Origin: Prevotellaceae bacterium
GTDB lineage: Bacteria; Bacteroidota; Bacteroidia; Bacteroidales; UBA932
NCBI GenBank assembly: GCA_031279735.1
Contig: JAITHX010000151.1
Span: forward strand, 1 to 7,541
DNA length: 7,541 nt
Direction of reading: 5' to 3'
Shown here: piece after piece, positions 1-5,802 of the stretch
Layout: the number at the start of each line of letters is the position of its first letter
Numbering within the stretch: position 1 is the stretch's first letter
Notes under the pieces: generated by a model
What the model saw: the letters and a program-made list of their open reading frames with translations, nothing else
The model's database searches: none
Told to the model about the DNA's origin: nothing
Made by a program: the position numbers and the translations under genes

Positions 1-5
1 CTCCA

Positions 6-52
6 CCCGTCCGACAGGCTCTATCCACTAACCACTAACCACTAACCACTAA
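6..52 (+). repeat. Repeat module A: GC-rich core plus CCACTAA array
   Basis: The core CCCGTCCGACAGGC (6-19) is followed by a five-base spacer and four perfect tandem CCACTAA units (25-52). The 19 bases at 1-19 recur exactly at 64-82, so this is the first of three tandem modules. The same heptamer in inverse orientation (TTAGTGG) forms the array at 5170-5230. It is noncoding, and its function is unknown. Confidence 0.85.
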
Positions 53-63
53 TTGCCGTCTCC

Positions 64-118
64 CTCCACCCGTCCGACAGGCATTAACAATTAACAATTA
101 ACAATTAACAATTAATTA
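64..118 (+). repeat. Repeat module B: same core plus ATTAACA array
   Basis: Positions 64-82 repeat positions 1-19 exactly, but here the core leads directly into four ATTAACA heptamers (83-110) and a partial unit. The longer stretch 56-82 also matches 5250-5276 with about three differences out of 27, which places this core in the same family as the hairpin element behind the TPR gene. The core is conserved while the attached heptamer differs. Confidence 0.85.
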
Positions 119-122
119 TGAA

Positions 123-180
123 CTGTCCGACTTTCCGTCAGGCAATTCATAATTCATAATTTATAATTCATAATTAATTA
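123..180 (+). repeat. Repeat module C: variant core plus AATTCAT array
   Basis: A variant core (GTCCG, spacer, CCGTCAGGC, ending at 143) is followed by heptamers AATTCAT, AATTCAT, AATTTAT, AATTCAT (144-171) and an AATTAATTA tail. Positions 135-175 are a perfect inverted copy of 7331-7371, including the variant third unit. The array ends just before the promoter region of the first gene. Confidence 0.85.
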
Positions 181-181
181 G

Positions 182-189
182 TACTTTCG
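182..189 (+). promoter_or_regulatory. Weak candidate -7 promoter element
   Basis: TACTTTCG matches the Bacteroidetes -7 consensus TAnnTTTG except for one base. It lies about 40 bases before the first ATG. No TTG-type -33 element is visible at the right distance, because the upstream stretch is the AATTCAT repeat array. This is a tentative call. Confidence 0.3.
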
Positions 190-214
190 TCCGTTTTTTC
201 GCGAACCGATAAAT

Positions 215-220
215 AAAGGA
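215..220 (+). promoter_or_regulatory. Ribosome binding site of the LuxE-like gene
   Basis: AAAGGA lies seven bases before the ATG at 228 in an A-rich leader. It is Shine-Dalgarno-like, which is notable because the other genes here lack a clear site. It supports 228 as the start. Confidence 0.45.
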
Positions 221-227
221 AAAGAAA

Positions 228-1217
228 ATGAAACATCTGGCTCAACATCTGGACAGGCATCTGAATCGCCTGCTCGACGGCGCCGCCGAAATGAACGACG
301 AAATACTGCTCGACTACTTTCGGTTCCAGTACGAACACTGCATGGTTTACCGGCAATACGCCGACCTGCTCGACCTCCGCGTCGAACGCGCCGCCGACAT
401 ACCCTTTCTTCCGATAGCCTTTTTCAAGACCCGCGAAGTGTATGCCGCATCAACTCCGCCACAAGCTATATTCACGAGCAGCGGAACCGCCGGCACCGTT
501 CCGAGCCGGCACCTCGTTGCCGACCTCGGCATATACGAACGAAGCTACCGGTCGTGCTTTCGCCGCTTTTTCGGCAGCCCGCCGCAGCGCGTCATTGCCG
601 CGCTGCTTCCCTCGTATCTCGAACGCGGAGGCTCGTCGCTCGTCGAAATGGCGCGCGGACTTGCAGAGACTTCCGGCAGCCCCCGCTCCGGCTTCTTCCT
701 GAACGAACACCGCAAACTCCGCGACCTGCTCCTCAGCCTCCGCGACACGCAAACGCCAACAATTCTGCTCGGCGTGGGATTCGCCCTTCTCGACTTCGCC
801 GAAAAATACACAATCGACTTCCCCGACCTCATCGTGATGGAAACCGGAGGCATGAAAGGACGACGCGAAGAACCGACCCGAAAAGAACTTCACGCCCTGA
901 TTCGTGCCGGATTCGGAACCCGCGCAGTGGCGTCGGAATACGGAATGACCGAACTCCTGTCGCAAGCCTACTCGACCGACGGAGGACTGTATCGCACTCC
1001 CCCGTGGATGAAAATCGCCGTTCGCGACCCGCGCGATCCCTTCCTCCGCGCCCCGAACGGCTCGACGGGCGGAATAAACGTCATCGACCTCGCCAACATC
1101 TATTCCTGCTCGTTCGTCGAAACGCAGGACCTCGGCGTTGCGCGAGACGACGGCAGCTTCGAAGTGCTCGGACGATTCGACGAAAGCGAAACGCGAGGAT
1201 GCAGCCTGATGATCTGA
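228..1217 (+). CDS. LuxE-like acyl-protein synthetase / acyltransferase
   Basis: This 329-residue cytosolic protein belongs to the LuxE (acyl-protein synthetase) branch related to adenylate-forming enzymes. LuxE itself activates fatty acids as acyl-AMP and transfers the acyl group to its own cysteine. The visible motifs are FTSSGTAGTVPSRH (82-95, the Ser/Thr/Gly-rich nucleotide-binding loop), LLPSYLERGGSSL (126-138), METGGMKGRR (204-213), SEYGMTELLSQAY (236-248, matching the YGxTE motif of adenylate-forming enzymes) and a DLG at 301-303. The protein ends in GRFDESETRGCSLMI, and Cys325 sits five residues from the C-terminus. Many Bacteroidetes carry such a protein, usually annotated simply as acyl transferase. 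No luxC, luxD or luciferase gene lies nearby, so a bioluminescence role is not implied and the substrate is unknown. The ATG at 228 has a plausible ribosome binding site. The gene appears to be its own transcription unit, closed by a hairpin right after the stop. Confidence 0.85.
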   Translation: MKHLAQHLDRHLNRLLDGAAEMNDEILLDYFRFQYEHCMVYRQYADLLDLRVERAADIPFLPIAFFKTREVYAASTPPQAIFTSSGTAGTVPSRHLVADLGIYERSYRSCFRRFFGSPPQRVIAALLPSYLERGGSSLVEMARGLAETSGSPRSGFFLNEHRKLRDLLLSLRDTQTPTILLGVGFALLDFAEKYTIDFPDLIVMETGGMKGRREEPTRKELHALIRAGFGTRAVASEYGMTELLSQAYSTDGGLYRTPPWMKIAVRDPRDPFLRAPNGSTGGINVIDLANIYSCSFVETQDLGVARDDGSFEVLGRFDESETRGCSLMI

Positions 1218-1234
1218 GGGTATACACTATACCC
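1218..1234 (+). terminator. Hairpin directly after the LuxE-like stop codon
   Basis: GGGTATA-CAC-TATACCC is a perfect 7-bp stem with a 3-base loop that begins at the base after the TGA. No T-run follows immediately, so it may be a 3'-end or processing hairpin rather than a strict intrinsic terminator. Confidence 0.4.
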
Positions 1235-1278
1235 TATCAGATAAAGCGTTTAGTATTTTTGAAAAAAAAAAATGCAGA

Positions 1279-1300
1279 ATTGCTTTCCGCAATGTTTTTT
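1279..1300 (+). terminator. Candidate intrinsic terminator
   Basis: ATTGC-TTTCC-GCAAT forms a short 5-bp stem followed by G and six T. An A-run at 1262-1272 lies upstream and could extend the stem by pairing with the T-run. This fits a weak rho-independent terminator for the LuxE-like gene, or a bidirectional one. Confidence 0.35.
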
Positions 1301-1368
1301 CCTTACTGTCAGGATAATAAAAAAATAAAAAAAATACATGCAGTTAATAATCATAGAAATAATTTTGA

Positions 1369-1398
1369 TTTGCATATAAAAAAAAAACAATACCTTTG
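1369..1398 (+). promoter_or_regulatory. Bacteroidetes-type promoter of the recA-containing operon
   Basis: TACCTTTG (1391-1398) is a full match to the Bacteroidetes -7 consensus TAnnTTTG. A TTTG at 1369-1372 lies 18 bases upstream as the -33 element, in AT-rich surroundings. Transcription would start a few bases after 1398, leaving a leader of roughly 30 bases before the polyprenyl synthase start. It is the clearest promoter in the window and probably drives all four genes to 5180. Confidence 0.7.
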
Positions 1399-1435
1399 TG
1401 TTTAAAATTCTTAAGAGAATAAATATTACGTGCGA

Positions 1436-2413
1436 ATGTATTCATCAGAAGATTTAAAAGAATTAGTTGAAAAATCATTGAAAGGCATACACAGCGGACA
1501 TACTCTGGACTTGTATGTGCCCGTGTTCTACGGCCTTTCCATCGGCGGGAAACGAATAAGACCCATATTGTCGCTGCTGTCGTGCAACCTGTTTACCGAC
1601 AGAATGACGGACAAATGCATTCTTCCCGCAACGGGAATTGAAGTGTTCCATTGCTTCACCCTCGTCCACGACGACATCATGGACAAGGCGGACCTGAGAC
1701 GCAATCAACCGACCATCCACAAGAAATGGAACATCAATACCGCGATCCTATCGGGCGATACTATGTGTATCGAAGCCTACAAGCTGCTGTGCTATGCCGA
1801 CACAGCAAAGCTACACGAAATTCTGACCAATTTCAACAAGGCGGCAACCAACGTTTGCGAAGGACAGCATTGCGACATGTACTACGAAACGAAAACCACA
1901 GTGACGGAGGAGGACTATCTGAAAATGATAGAACTCAAAACCGCTTCGCTCATTTCGGTGAGCACGAAAATAGGCGCGATACTCGGAGGCGCGCCCCAGT
2001 CCGACGTGGAACGGCTTTCCCGCATGGGCATGAATCTCGGCATGGCGTTCCAGATTCAGGACGATATCCTGGATTCCTATTCCGATTCGAGAAAAACAGG
2101 CAAGGACACGGGTCTCGACATAGCGAACAACAAAAAGACCTATCTCCTCATCTCCGCCCTGTATCTGGCAAAGGGCGAACAGAAGAAGGAACTCGTGTCG
2201 CTGCTCAACAATACGGAAGGGCTGCCCGTTGTCGAAAAGTACGATCGCGTGAAGAGGCTCTACGACGAACTGAAGGTCAAATCCTGTGCAGAAGAAAAGG
2301 TGAGAGAATATTTTACAGCAGTCGAAAACGAAATCAAGGACATCGACGTCAAACCCGAACGAAAGGAGTATTTCAGAGAGTTCATCAACCGTCTGTTCGT
2401 ACGTCAAAAATAA
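1436..2413 (+). CDS. Polyprenyl diphosphate synthase (trans-isoprenyl family)
   Basis: This 325-residue soluble enzyme should condense isopentenyl diphosphate onto an allylic diphosphate primer to make a linear all-trans prenyl diphosphate. It shows GGKRIRP (37-43), the first Asp-rich motif DDIMD (79-83) followed by the Arg pair 88-89, and the second Asp-rich motif QDDILD (208-213). GKDTGLDIANNKKTYLL, downstream of the second motif, is also family-typical. The length is usual for the family. Phe74 lies five residues before the first motif, a position that influences chain length, but product length cannot be fixed from this. Possible fates are quinone side chains or other isoprenoids. I chose ATG 1436; an in-frame GTG at 1430 would add two residues. 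It is the first gene of a four-gene operon and ends 9 bases before the next gene. Confidence 0.93.
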   Translation: MYSSEDLKELVEKSLKGIHSGHTLDLYVPVFYGLSIGGKRIRPILSLLSCNLFTDRMTDKCILPATGIEVFHCFTLVHDDIMDKADLRRNQPTIHKKWNINTAILSGDTMCIEAYKLLCYADTAKLHEILTNFNKAATNVCEGQHCDMYYETKTTVTEEDYLKMIELKTASLISVSTKIGAILGGAPQSDVERLSRMGMNLGMAFQIQDDILDSYSDSRKTGKDTGLDIANNKKTYLLISALYLAKGEQKKELVSLLNNTEGLPVVEKYDRVKRLYDELKVKSCAEEKVREYFTAVENEIKDIDVKPERKEYFREFINRLFVRQK

Positions 2414-2422
2414 ACGCAAAAC

Positions 2423-3046
2423 ATGAACCTTTCAACTCTGCCTGAATCGACCCTGCTGCTCGAAGTCTTCAACAGATCCATACGGGACTATCATCTTACC
2501 GACAACGTTGACATTACGCCTCTAAATCCCTATTCCCCGCCGGGCATCGAGTGTTTTCTCTATCTCAAAAACAGCATCGACACCGTGCAGTGGCATCTCG
2601 AAGACATTATCCGGAATCCCGACATTGATCCGACCGACGCCCTATCAGTCAAGCGACGAATCGACAAGTCCAATCAGGACAGAACCGATCTCGTGGAAAT
2701 GATCGACGCTTGGTTTATCGACTTTTTCTGCGGCGTCGAACCCTCGCCCGAAGCCACGCTCAACACCGAAACTCCCGCATGGGCTATCGATCGCCTGTCG
2801 ATTCTCGCGCTGAAAATCCATCACATGAGAATCGAAACCCTGAGAATCGACGCTTCGGCAGAACACAGAGAAACTTGCGCGAAAAAGCTCTCCGTTCTCG
2901 AAGAACAGCAGGCTGACCTGTCGAACGCAATAGACCTGCTCCTCAAAGATATCGCCGAAGGACGAAAGTACATGAAAACCTACAAGCAGATGAAAATGTA
3001 CAACGACCCGAATCTCAATCCCGAACTCTACAAAACAAAAATTTAA
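2423..3046 (+). CDS. DUF4254 family protein
   Basis: This 207-residue protein has no signal peptide or membrane segment and is predicted to be mostly helical. I recognise it as DUF4254, a family found in Bacteroidetes and some other phyla, by SNQDRTDLVEMIDAWF (83-98), NTETPAWAIDRLSILALKIHHM (114-135, with the invariant-looking IDRLSIL) and the C-terminal QMKMYNDPNLNPELY (189-203). Residues 136-180 look like a long amphipathic helix rich in Glu, Lys and Leu. The biochemical function is unknown. As I recall, relatives often sit beside glycosyltransferase genes, but here the neighbours are polyprenyl synthase and recA. The gaps are 9 bases upstream and 12 bases downstream, so it is surely cotranscribed. 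The ATG at 2423 is the only start that keeps the full N-terminus. Confidence 0.8.
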   Translation: MNLSTLPESTLLLEVFNRSIRDYHLTDNVDITPLNPYSPPGIECFLYLKNSIDTVQWHLEDIIRNPDIDPTDALSVKRRIDKSNQDRTDLVEMIDAWFIDFFCGVEPSPEATLNTETPAWAIDRLSILALKIHHMRIETLRIDASAEHRETCAKKLSVLEEQQADLSNAIDLLLKDIAEGRKYMKTYKQMKMYNDPNLNPELYKTKI

Positions 3047-3058
3047 CGAACAATAATC

Positions 3059-4090
3059 ATGGCTAAAAGCATAGAAGAAAAAAATCCCGACGCCACCAAG
3101 AACGAACGGCTGAAAGCCCTTCAGTCCGCAATCGAAAAGATAGAAAAGGATTACGGAAAAGGCACCATAATGAAAATGGGCGACAAGGCGGTCGAAGATG
3201 TGCCAATTATCCACTCGGGTTCCATCGGACTCGACAACGCCCTCGGCATCGGAGGCTATCCGCGCGGCAGAGTGGTGGAAATCTACGGTCCCGAATCGTC
3301 GGGCAAAACCACTCTCGCGATTCATGCCATCGCGGAGGCTCAGAAGGTTGGCGGCATCGCGGCTATCATCGACGCCGAACATGCCTTCGATCGCTCATAC
3401 GCCGTGAAACTCGGCGTGGATGTAAGCACTCTGCTTATCTCCCAGCCCGACAACGGCGAACAGGCGCTCGAAATAGCCGACCAGCTGATTCGCTCCGGCG
3501 CGGTGGACATTGTGGTGATAGATTCCGTCGCGGCGCTTACGCCCAAGTCGGAAATTGAAGGCGACATGGGCGACAAAAACGTGGGACTGCAAGCCCGCCT
3601 CATGTCGCAGGCTTTGCGCAAACTTGCGGGAACAATCAACAAGACAAACACCTGCTGCATCTTCATCAATCAGCTGCGCGACAAAATCGGCGTCATGTTC
3701 GGCTCGCCCGAAACGACCACCGGCGGAAACGCCCTGAAATTCTACGCCTCCATCCGCATCGACGTCCGCAAAATATCCTCGCTCAAGGAAGGCGACGACC
3801 ACTGGGGATCGCGCACAAGAGCGAAAGTGGTGAAAAACAAAATGGCGCCTCCGTTCCGAAAAGCCGAGTTCGACATGGTTTTCGGCGAAGGGATCTCGAA
3901 ATTAGGCGAAATAATCGATCTCGGCACCGAACTGAACGTCATCAAAAAAAGCGGCTCGTGGTTCAGCTACGGCGAAACCAAGCTCGGTCAGGGACGCGAC
4001 GCCCTCAAAAAACTGCTCCTCGACAATCCCGAACTCCACGATGAACTCGAAGTCAAAATAAGAGAAAAAATCAAGGAGGCGGAGGACTAA
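3059..4090 (+). CDS. recA: RecA recombinase
   Basis: This is the 343-residue RecA, full length and without an intein. It binds single-stranded DNA and ATP, carries out homologous strand exchange, and triggers LexA-type self-cleavage in organisms that have it. Features seen: Walker A GPESSGKTT (77-85), catalytic Glu107 within DAEHAFD (105-111), Walker B VVIDS (152-156), the MGDKNVGLQARLMSQALRKL stretch (170-189), and DNA-binding loop L2 within NQLRDKIGVMFGSPETTTGGN (204-224). KKSGSWFSYGETKLGQGRD (296-313) is highly conserved. DAEHAFDRSYAVKLGVD and the short acidic C-terminus (KIKEAED) resemble Bacteroidetes RecA. The start gives the usual MAKS-type N-terminus. No LexA-like operator is evident in the 12-base gap, so expression probably depends on the promoter at 1369-1398. 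Confidence 0.98.
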   Translation: MAKSIEEKNPDATKNERLKALQSAIEKIEKDYGKGTIMKMGDKAVEDVPIIHSGSIGLDNALGIGGYPRGRVVEIYGPESSGKTTLAIHAIAEAQKVGGIAAIIDAEHAFDRSYAVKLGVDVSTLLISQPDNGEQALEIADQLIRSGAVDIVVIDSVAALTPKSEIEGDMGDKNVGLQARLMSQALRKLAGTINKTNTCCIFINQLRDKIGVMFGSPETTTGGNALKFYASIRIDVRKISSLKEGDDHWGSRTRAKVVKNKMAPPFRKAEFDMVFGEGISKLGEIIDLGTELNVIKKSGSWFSYGETKLGQGRDALKKLLLDNPELHDELEVKIREKIKEAED

Positions 4091-4097
4091 CTGAGAC

Positions 4098-5180
4098 ATG
4101 AACTACGCTTTGCAGATACAGAGATTTCTCCTGCAGCGCGACAAACTCGCGTCGGCAGCCGACAGAATCGCAGCACTCAAGCAGGCGATAAGTCTCGCCG
4201 ACGCCAACCGCGACATTCACTGGGGCTTCGACCTTCGCCTCGAACTCATTTTCGAGGAAAAGAAAACTTCGCGCTGCAAGGAAGGTCTGCACGCCTTCAC
4301 GTGGATTCTCGATGCGTTCGACAACCACCCGGGCGAATTTAACGAGGACGACTTCCTCTGGGAATACAAATGGATGCTCGGCTCGGTGAGACGCAACAGC
4401 GATGTCTCGCCCAGCCTGGTTGACAGCATAGCCGAAGATTTTAAGGACAGACTTCTGCGCAACGGCTACAGCCTGAGACCTTATTATTCGTTTCGCGTTC
4501 ATTCGGCTTTCTTCCTCAACCGGCTCGACGAAGCCGCCGAAATGATCGAAGCCAGAAACAAGGAAATAAGAGACCGCATGTCGAATTGCCGCGCCTGCGA
4601 ACTCGACGACGACGTGGAACTCGAAATGCGCCGAGGCAACTTCGACAAGGCTATCGCCGCAGGCTCCGAAATGCTCACCAAAGCCGTTACATGCAAACAC
4701 ATGCCTTTCTCGGCATATTGCACCTGCATGAAATATTTCGCTCTCGCAGGACTGCACGACAAGGCTCTGGAATATTTTCTGAAAGCCGAAAACGAATTTG
4801 CGGAAATGATCCTCAGCGACGAAACCGACACTGCCTGCGCGGTGGAAATATCGGAAATGATCGGATTTCTTGCCGGTCACGACAGAGAAAAGGCTTGGGC
4901 GCTCTTTGAACAGTATGCCCACTGGAATATCGACAGCGAAGATTTCTACGATTTTCTTTTCTCCATGAACGTGCTTCCTCTGCTCAACGACGATAACCCG
5001 CGCACGCTCTCGGTCAATGCCGCCCTGCCGTGGTACGAAGCGGAAGGCAGCTATGTCCCGCGCATCCTGTACGACTATTATTACTCGATAGCTAAAACGC
5101 TGGCGGAAAAATTCGACCAGCGTCACGACTGCGACTATTTCTCCGGAAGATTGTCGAGGATTGCACGATTTAGTGGTTAG
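4098..5180 (+). CDS. TPR-like helical-repeat protein of unknown function
   Basis: This 360-residue soluble protein starts 7 bases after recA, so it is the fourth gene of the operon. It is built of helical hairpins resembling degenerate TPR units: about 21-57, 138-160, 171-203 (RRGNFDKAIAAGSEML) and 207-237 (YFALAGLHDKALEYFLKAEN). FNEDDFLWEYKWML (81-94), RNGYSLRPYYSFRVHSAFFL (121-140) and MSNCRACELDDDVE (161-174) resemble, as I recall, TPR proteins common in Actinobacteria and other phyla that carry a D-C-x-A-C-E signature. No function is known for those proteins. The two cysteines of CRAC (164, 167), with others at 199, 208 and 210, could be redox-active or metal-binding; this is inference. 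No signal peptide is seen. The last three residues (Phe-Ser-Gly) and the TAG stop lie inside the TTAGTGG repeat array, so the native C-terminus may have been altered. Confidence 0.8.
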   Translation: MNYALQIQRFLLQRDKLASAADRIAALKQAISLADANRDIHWGFDLRLELIFEEKKTSRCKEGLHAFTWILDAFDNHPGEFNEDDFLWEYKWMLGSVRRNSDVSPSLVDSIAEDFKDRLLRNGYSLRPYYSFRVHSAFFLNRLDEAAEMIEARNKEIRDRMSNCRACELDDDVELEMRRGNFDKAIAAGSEMLTKAVTCKHMPFSAYCTCMKYFALAGLHDKALEYFLKAENEFAEMILSDETDTACAVEISEMIGFLAGHDREKAWALFEQYAHWNIDSEDFYDFLFSMNVLPLLNDDNPRTLSVNAALPWYEAEGSYVPRILYDYYYSIAKTLAEKFDQRHDCDYFSGRLSRIARFSG

Positions 5181-5304
5181 TGGTTAGTGGTTAGTGATTA
5201 GTGGTTAGTGGTTAGTGGTTAGTGGTTAGTGCCTGTCGGCTCAGTGTCTCCGTCTCACTCCGCCCGTCCGAAAGGCACTAACCGCTAACTGCTAACCGCT
5301 AATT
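5170..5304 (+). repeat. Long hairpin element with TTAGTGG heptamer arms
   Basis: The left arm holds eight tandem TTAGTGG heptamers (5170-5225; the fourth reads TTAGTGA) plus a partial unit, then GCCTGTCGG (5231-5239). The right arm holds CCGAAAGGC and four inverse heptamers, CACTAAC, CGCTAAC, TGCTAAC and CGCTAAT (5268-5303). Positions 5205-5239 pair with 5268-5302: 30 of 35 positions are Watson-Crick, and in + strand RNA four of the remaining five are G-U wobbles, leaving one G-A mismatch. The loop is 28 bases. It closes the recA operon and may protect or define the mRNA 3' end. No T-run follows. Confidence 0.85.
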
Positions 5305-5421
5305 AAGGGGCTTTCAGGCGACATGTTAAGCGGATTATTTTGCGATAGTATCATTTTGCGGTATGCTTTTCATAAAATGGTATGGATTAGATGTAAGAGC
5401 TTATCCACTTCTGGGGTTCTG
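5305..5421. other. Gene-free AT-rich spacer
   Basis: This stretch separates the TTAGTGG hairpin from the nested palindrome. Apart from a near-duplicate (TTTTGCGATA at 5338-5347, TTTTGCGGTA at 5354-5363) I see no gene, clear promoter or RNA signature. Confidence 0.5.
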
Positions 5422-5717
5422 AAATTGCGGGATAGCAGCGGCGATGTAGAGACGCGATTTATCGCGTCTCAGAGATACGATTTAGGGATGTGTTAGAAAT
5501 AACTTATAAGGGATGCAGTTCGGGTTTTTAGCACACAGATGTGACAGATGACGCAGATTTACGCGGATTTGAATCTGTGTCATCCGCGTCATCTGTGTGC
5601 TAAATTATTTTTAACACATCCCTTATCGCGTCTCAGAGACACGATTTATACGCGATTTATCGCGTCTCCAAGACGCGATAAATCGCGTCTCTACATCGTG
5701 CTGCTATCCCGCAATTT
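5422..5717. repeat. Nested palindromic repeat of about 300 bases
   Basis: The outer arms 5422-5469 and 5671-5717 are inverse copies that match in 46 positions, with one 2-versus-1-base discrepancy. The arms end in the palindrome GAGACGCGAT-TT-ATCGCGTCTC. ATCGCGTCTC occurs four times in the element (5461, 5625, 5659, 5682). The centre is occupied by a smaller unit with its own terminal inverted repeats (5485-5622). Nothing here looks coding. It resembles extragenic palindromes scattered through many bacterial genomes. Confidence 0.85.
5485..5622. mobile_element. MITE-like 138-base unit nested in the palindrome
   Basis: The unit begins with GGGATGTGTTAGAAATAA (5485-5502) and ends with its inverse (5605-5622), 17 of 18 bases matching. 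Inside lies a second perfect 15-bp inverted repeat, TTTAGCACACAGATG (5527-5541) with its inverse at 5590-5604, and further weaker pairing inward. Near-identical 26-base direct repeats with one difference (5459-5484 and 5623-5648) abut both ends. It has no transposase, so if it moved it relied on one elsewhere. The direct repeats could be a duplication made on insertion, or just repeated palindrome units. Confidence 0.55.
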
Positions 5718-5734
5718 TAACACGACGGAAGTAT

Positions 5735-5799
5735 ACGAATTACGACCTGCGGCTGTACAACCGAAGCCGGACGTAATTCGTAATTCGTAATTCGTAATT
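5735..5799. repeat. AATTCGT heptamer hairpin element
   Basis: ACGAATTACG (5735-5744) is the exact inverse of CGTAATTCGT (5772-5781), with a GC-rich inner pair CGGCT / AGCCG (5750-5754, 5765-5769). Three tandem AATTCGT units follow (5775-5795), plus a partial unit. The layout, heptamer arms around a GC-rich stem, mirrors the TTAGTGG hairpin on a smaller scale. It ends four bases before the ATG of the next gene. Confidence 0.75.
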
Positions 5800-5802
5800 G
5801 CA

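Noticed and set aside
25..175. CRISPR array
   Set aside because: The units are 7 bases, directly tandem with no spacers, and no cas genes are present.
228..1217. Bioluminescence gene cluster suggested by the LuxE similarity
   Set aside because: No luxA, luxB, luxC or luxD nearby; LuxE-domain proteins are common in non-luminous Bacteroidetes.
554..1405. 283-residue + strand frame overlapping the LuxE-like gene
   Set aside because: Its extreme Arg content and lack of motifs indicate an off-frame reading; the final part is just AT-rich intergenic DNA.
3059..4090. Intein or frameshift in recA
   Set aside because: The frame is continuous at 343 residues with all motifs at normal spacing.
4071..5126. 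351-residue open frame on the - strand opposite the TPR gene
   Set aside because: It is antisense to a gene with clear family motifs and operon context. The composition (Phe/Val/His-rich) is typical of a GC-rich gene's shadow.
5170..5230. Telomere-like repeat because of similarity of TTAGTGG to TTAGGG-type repeats
   Set aside because: The array is internal, lies between genes, is part of a hairpin, and sister elements use AT-rich heptamers instead.
5548..5790. 80-residue open frame on the + strand within the repeat island
   Set aside because: It is entirely made of palindromic repeat and heptamer sequence; similar frames arise wherever this repeat occurs. No protein family is recognised.
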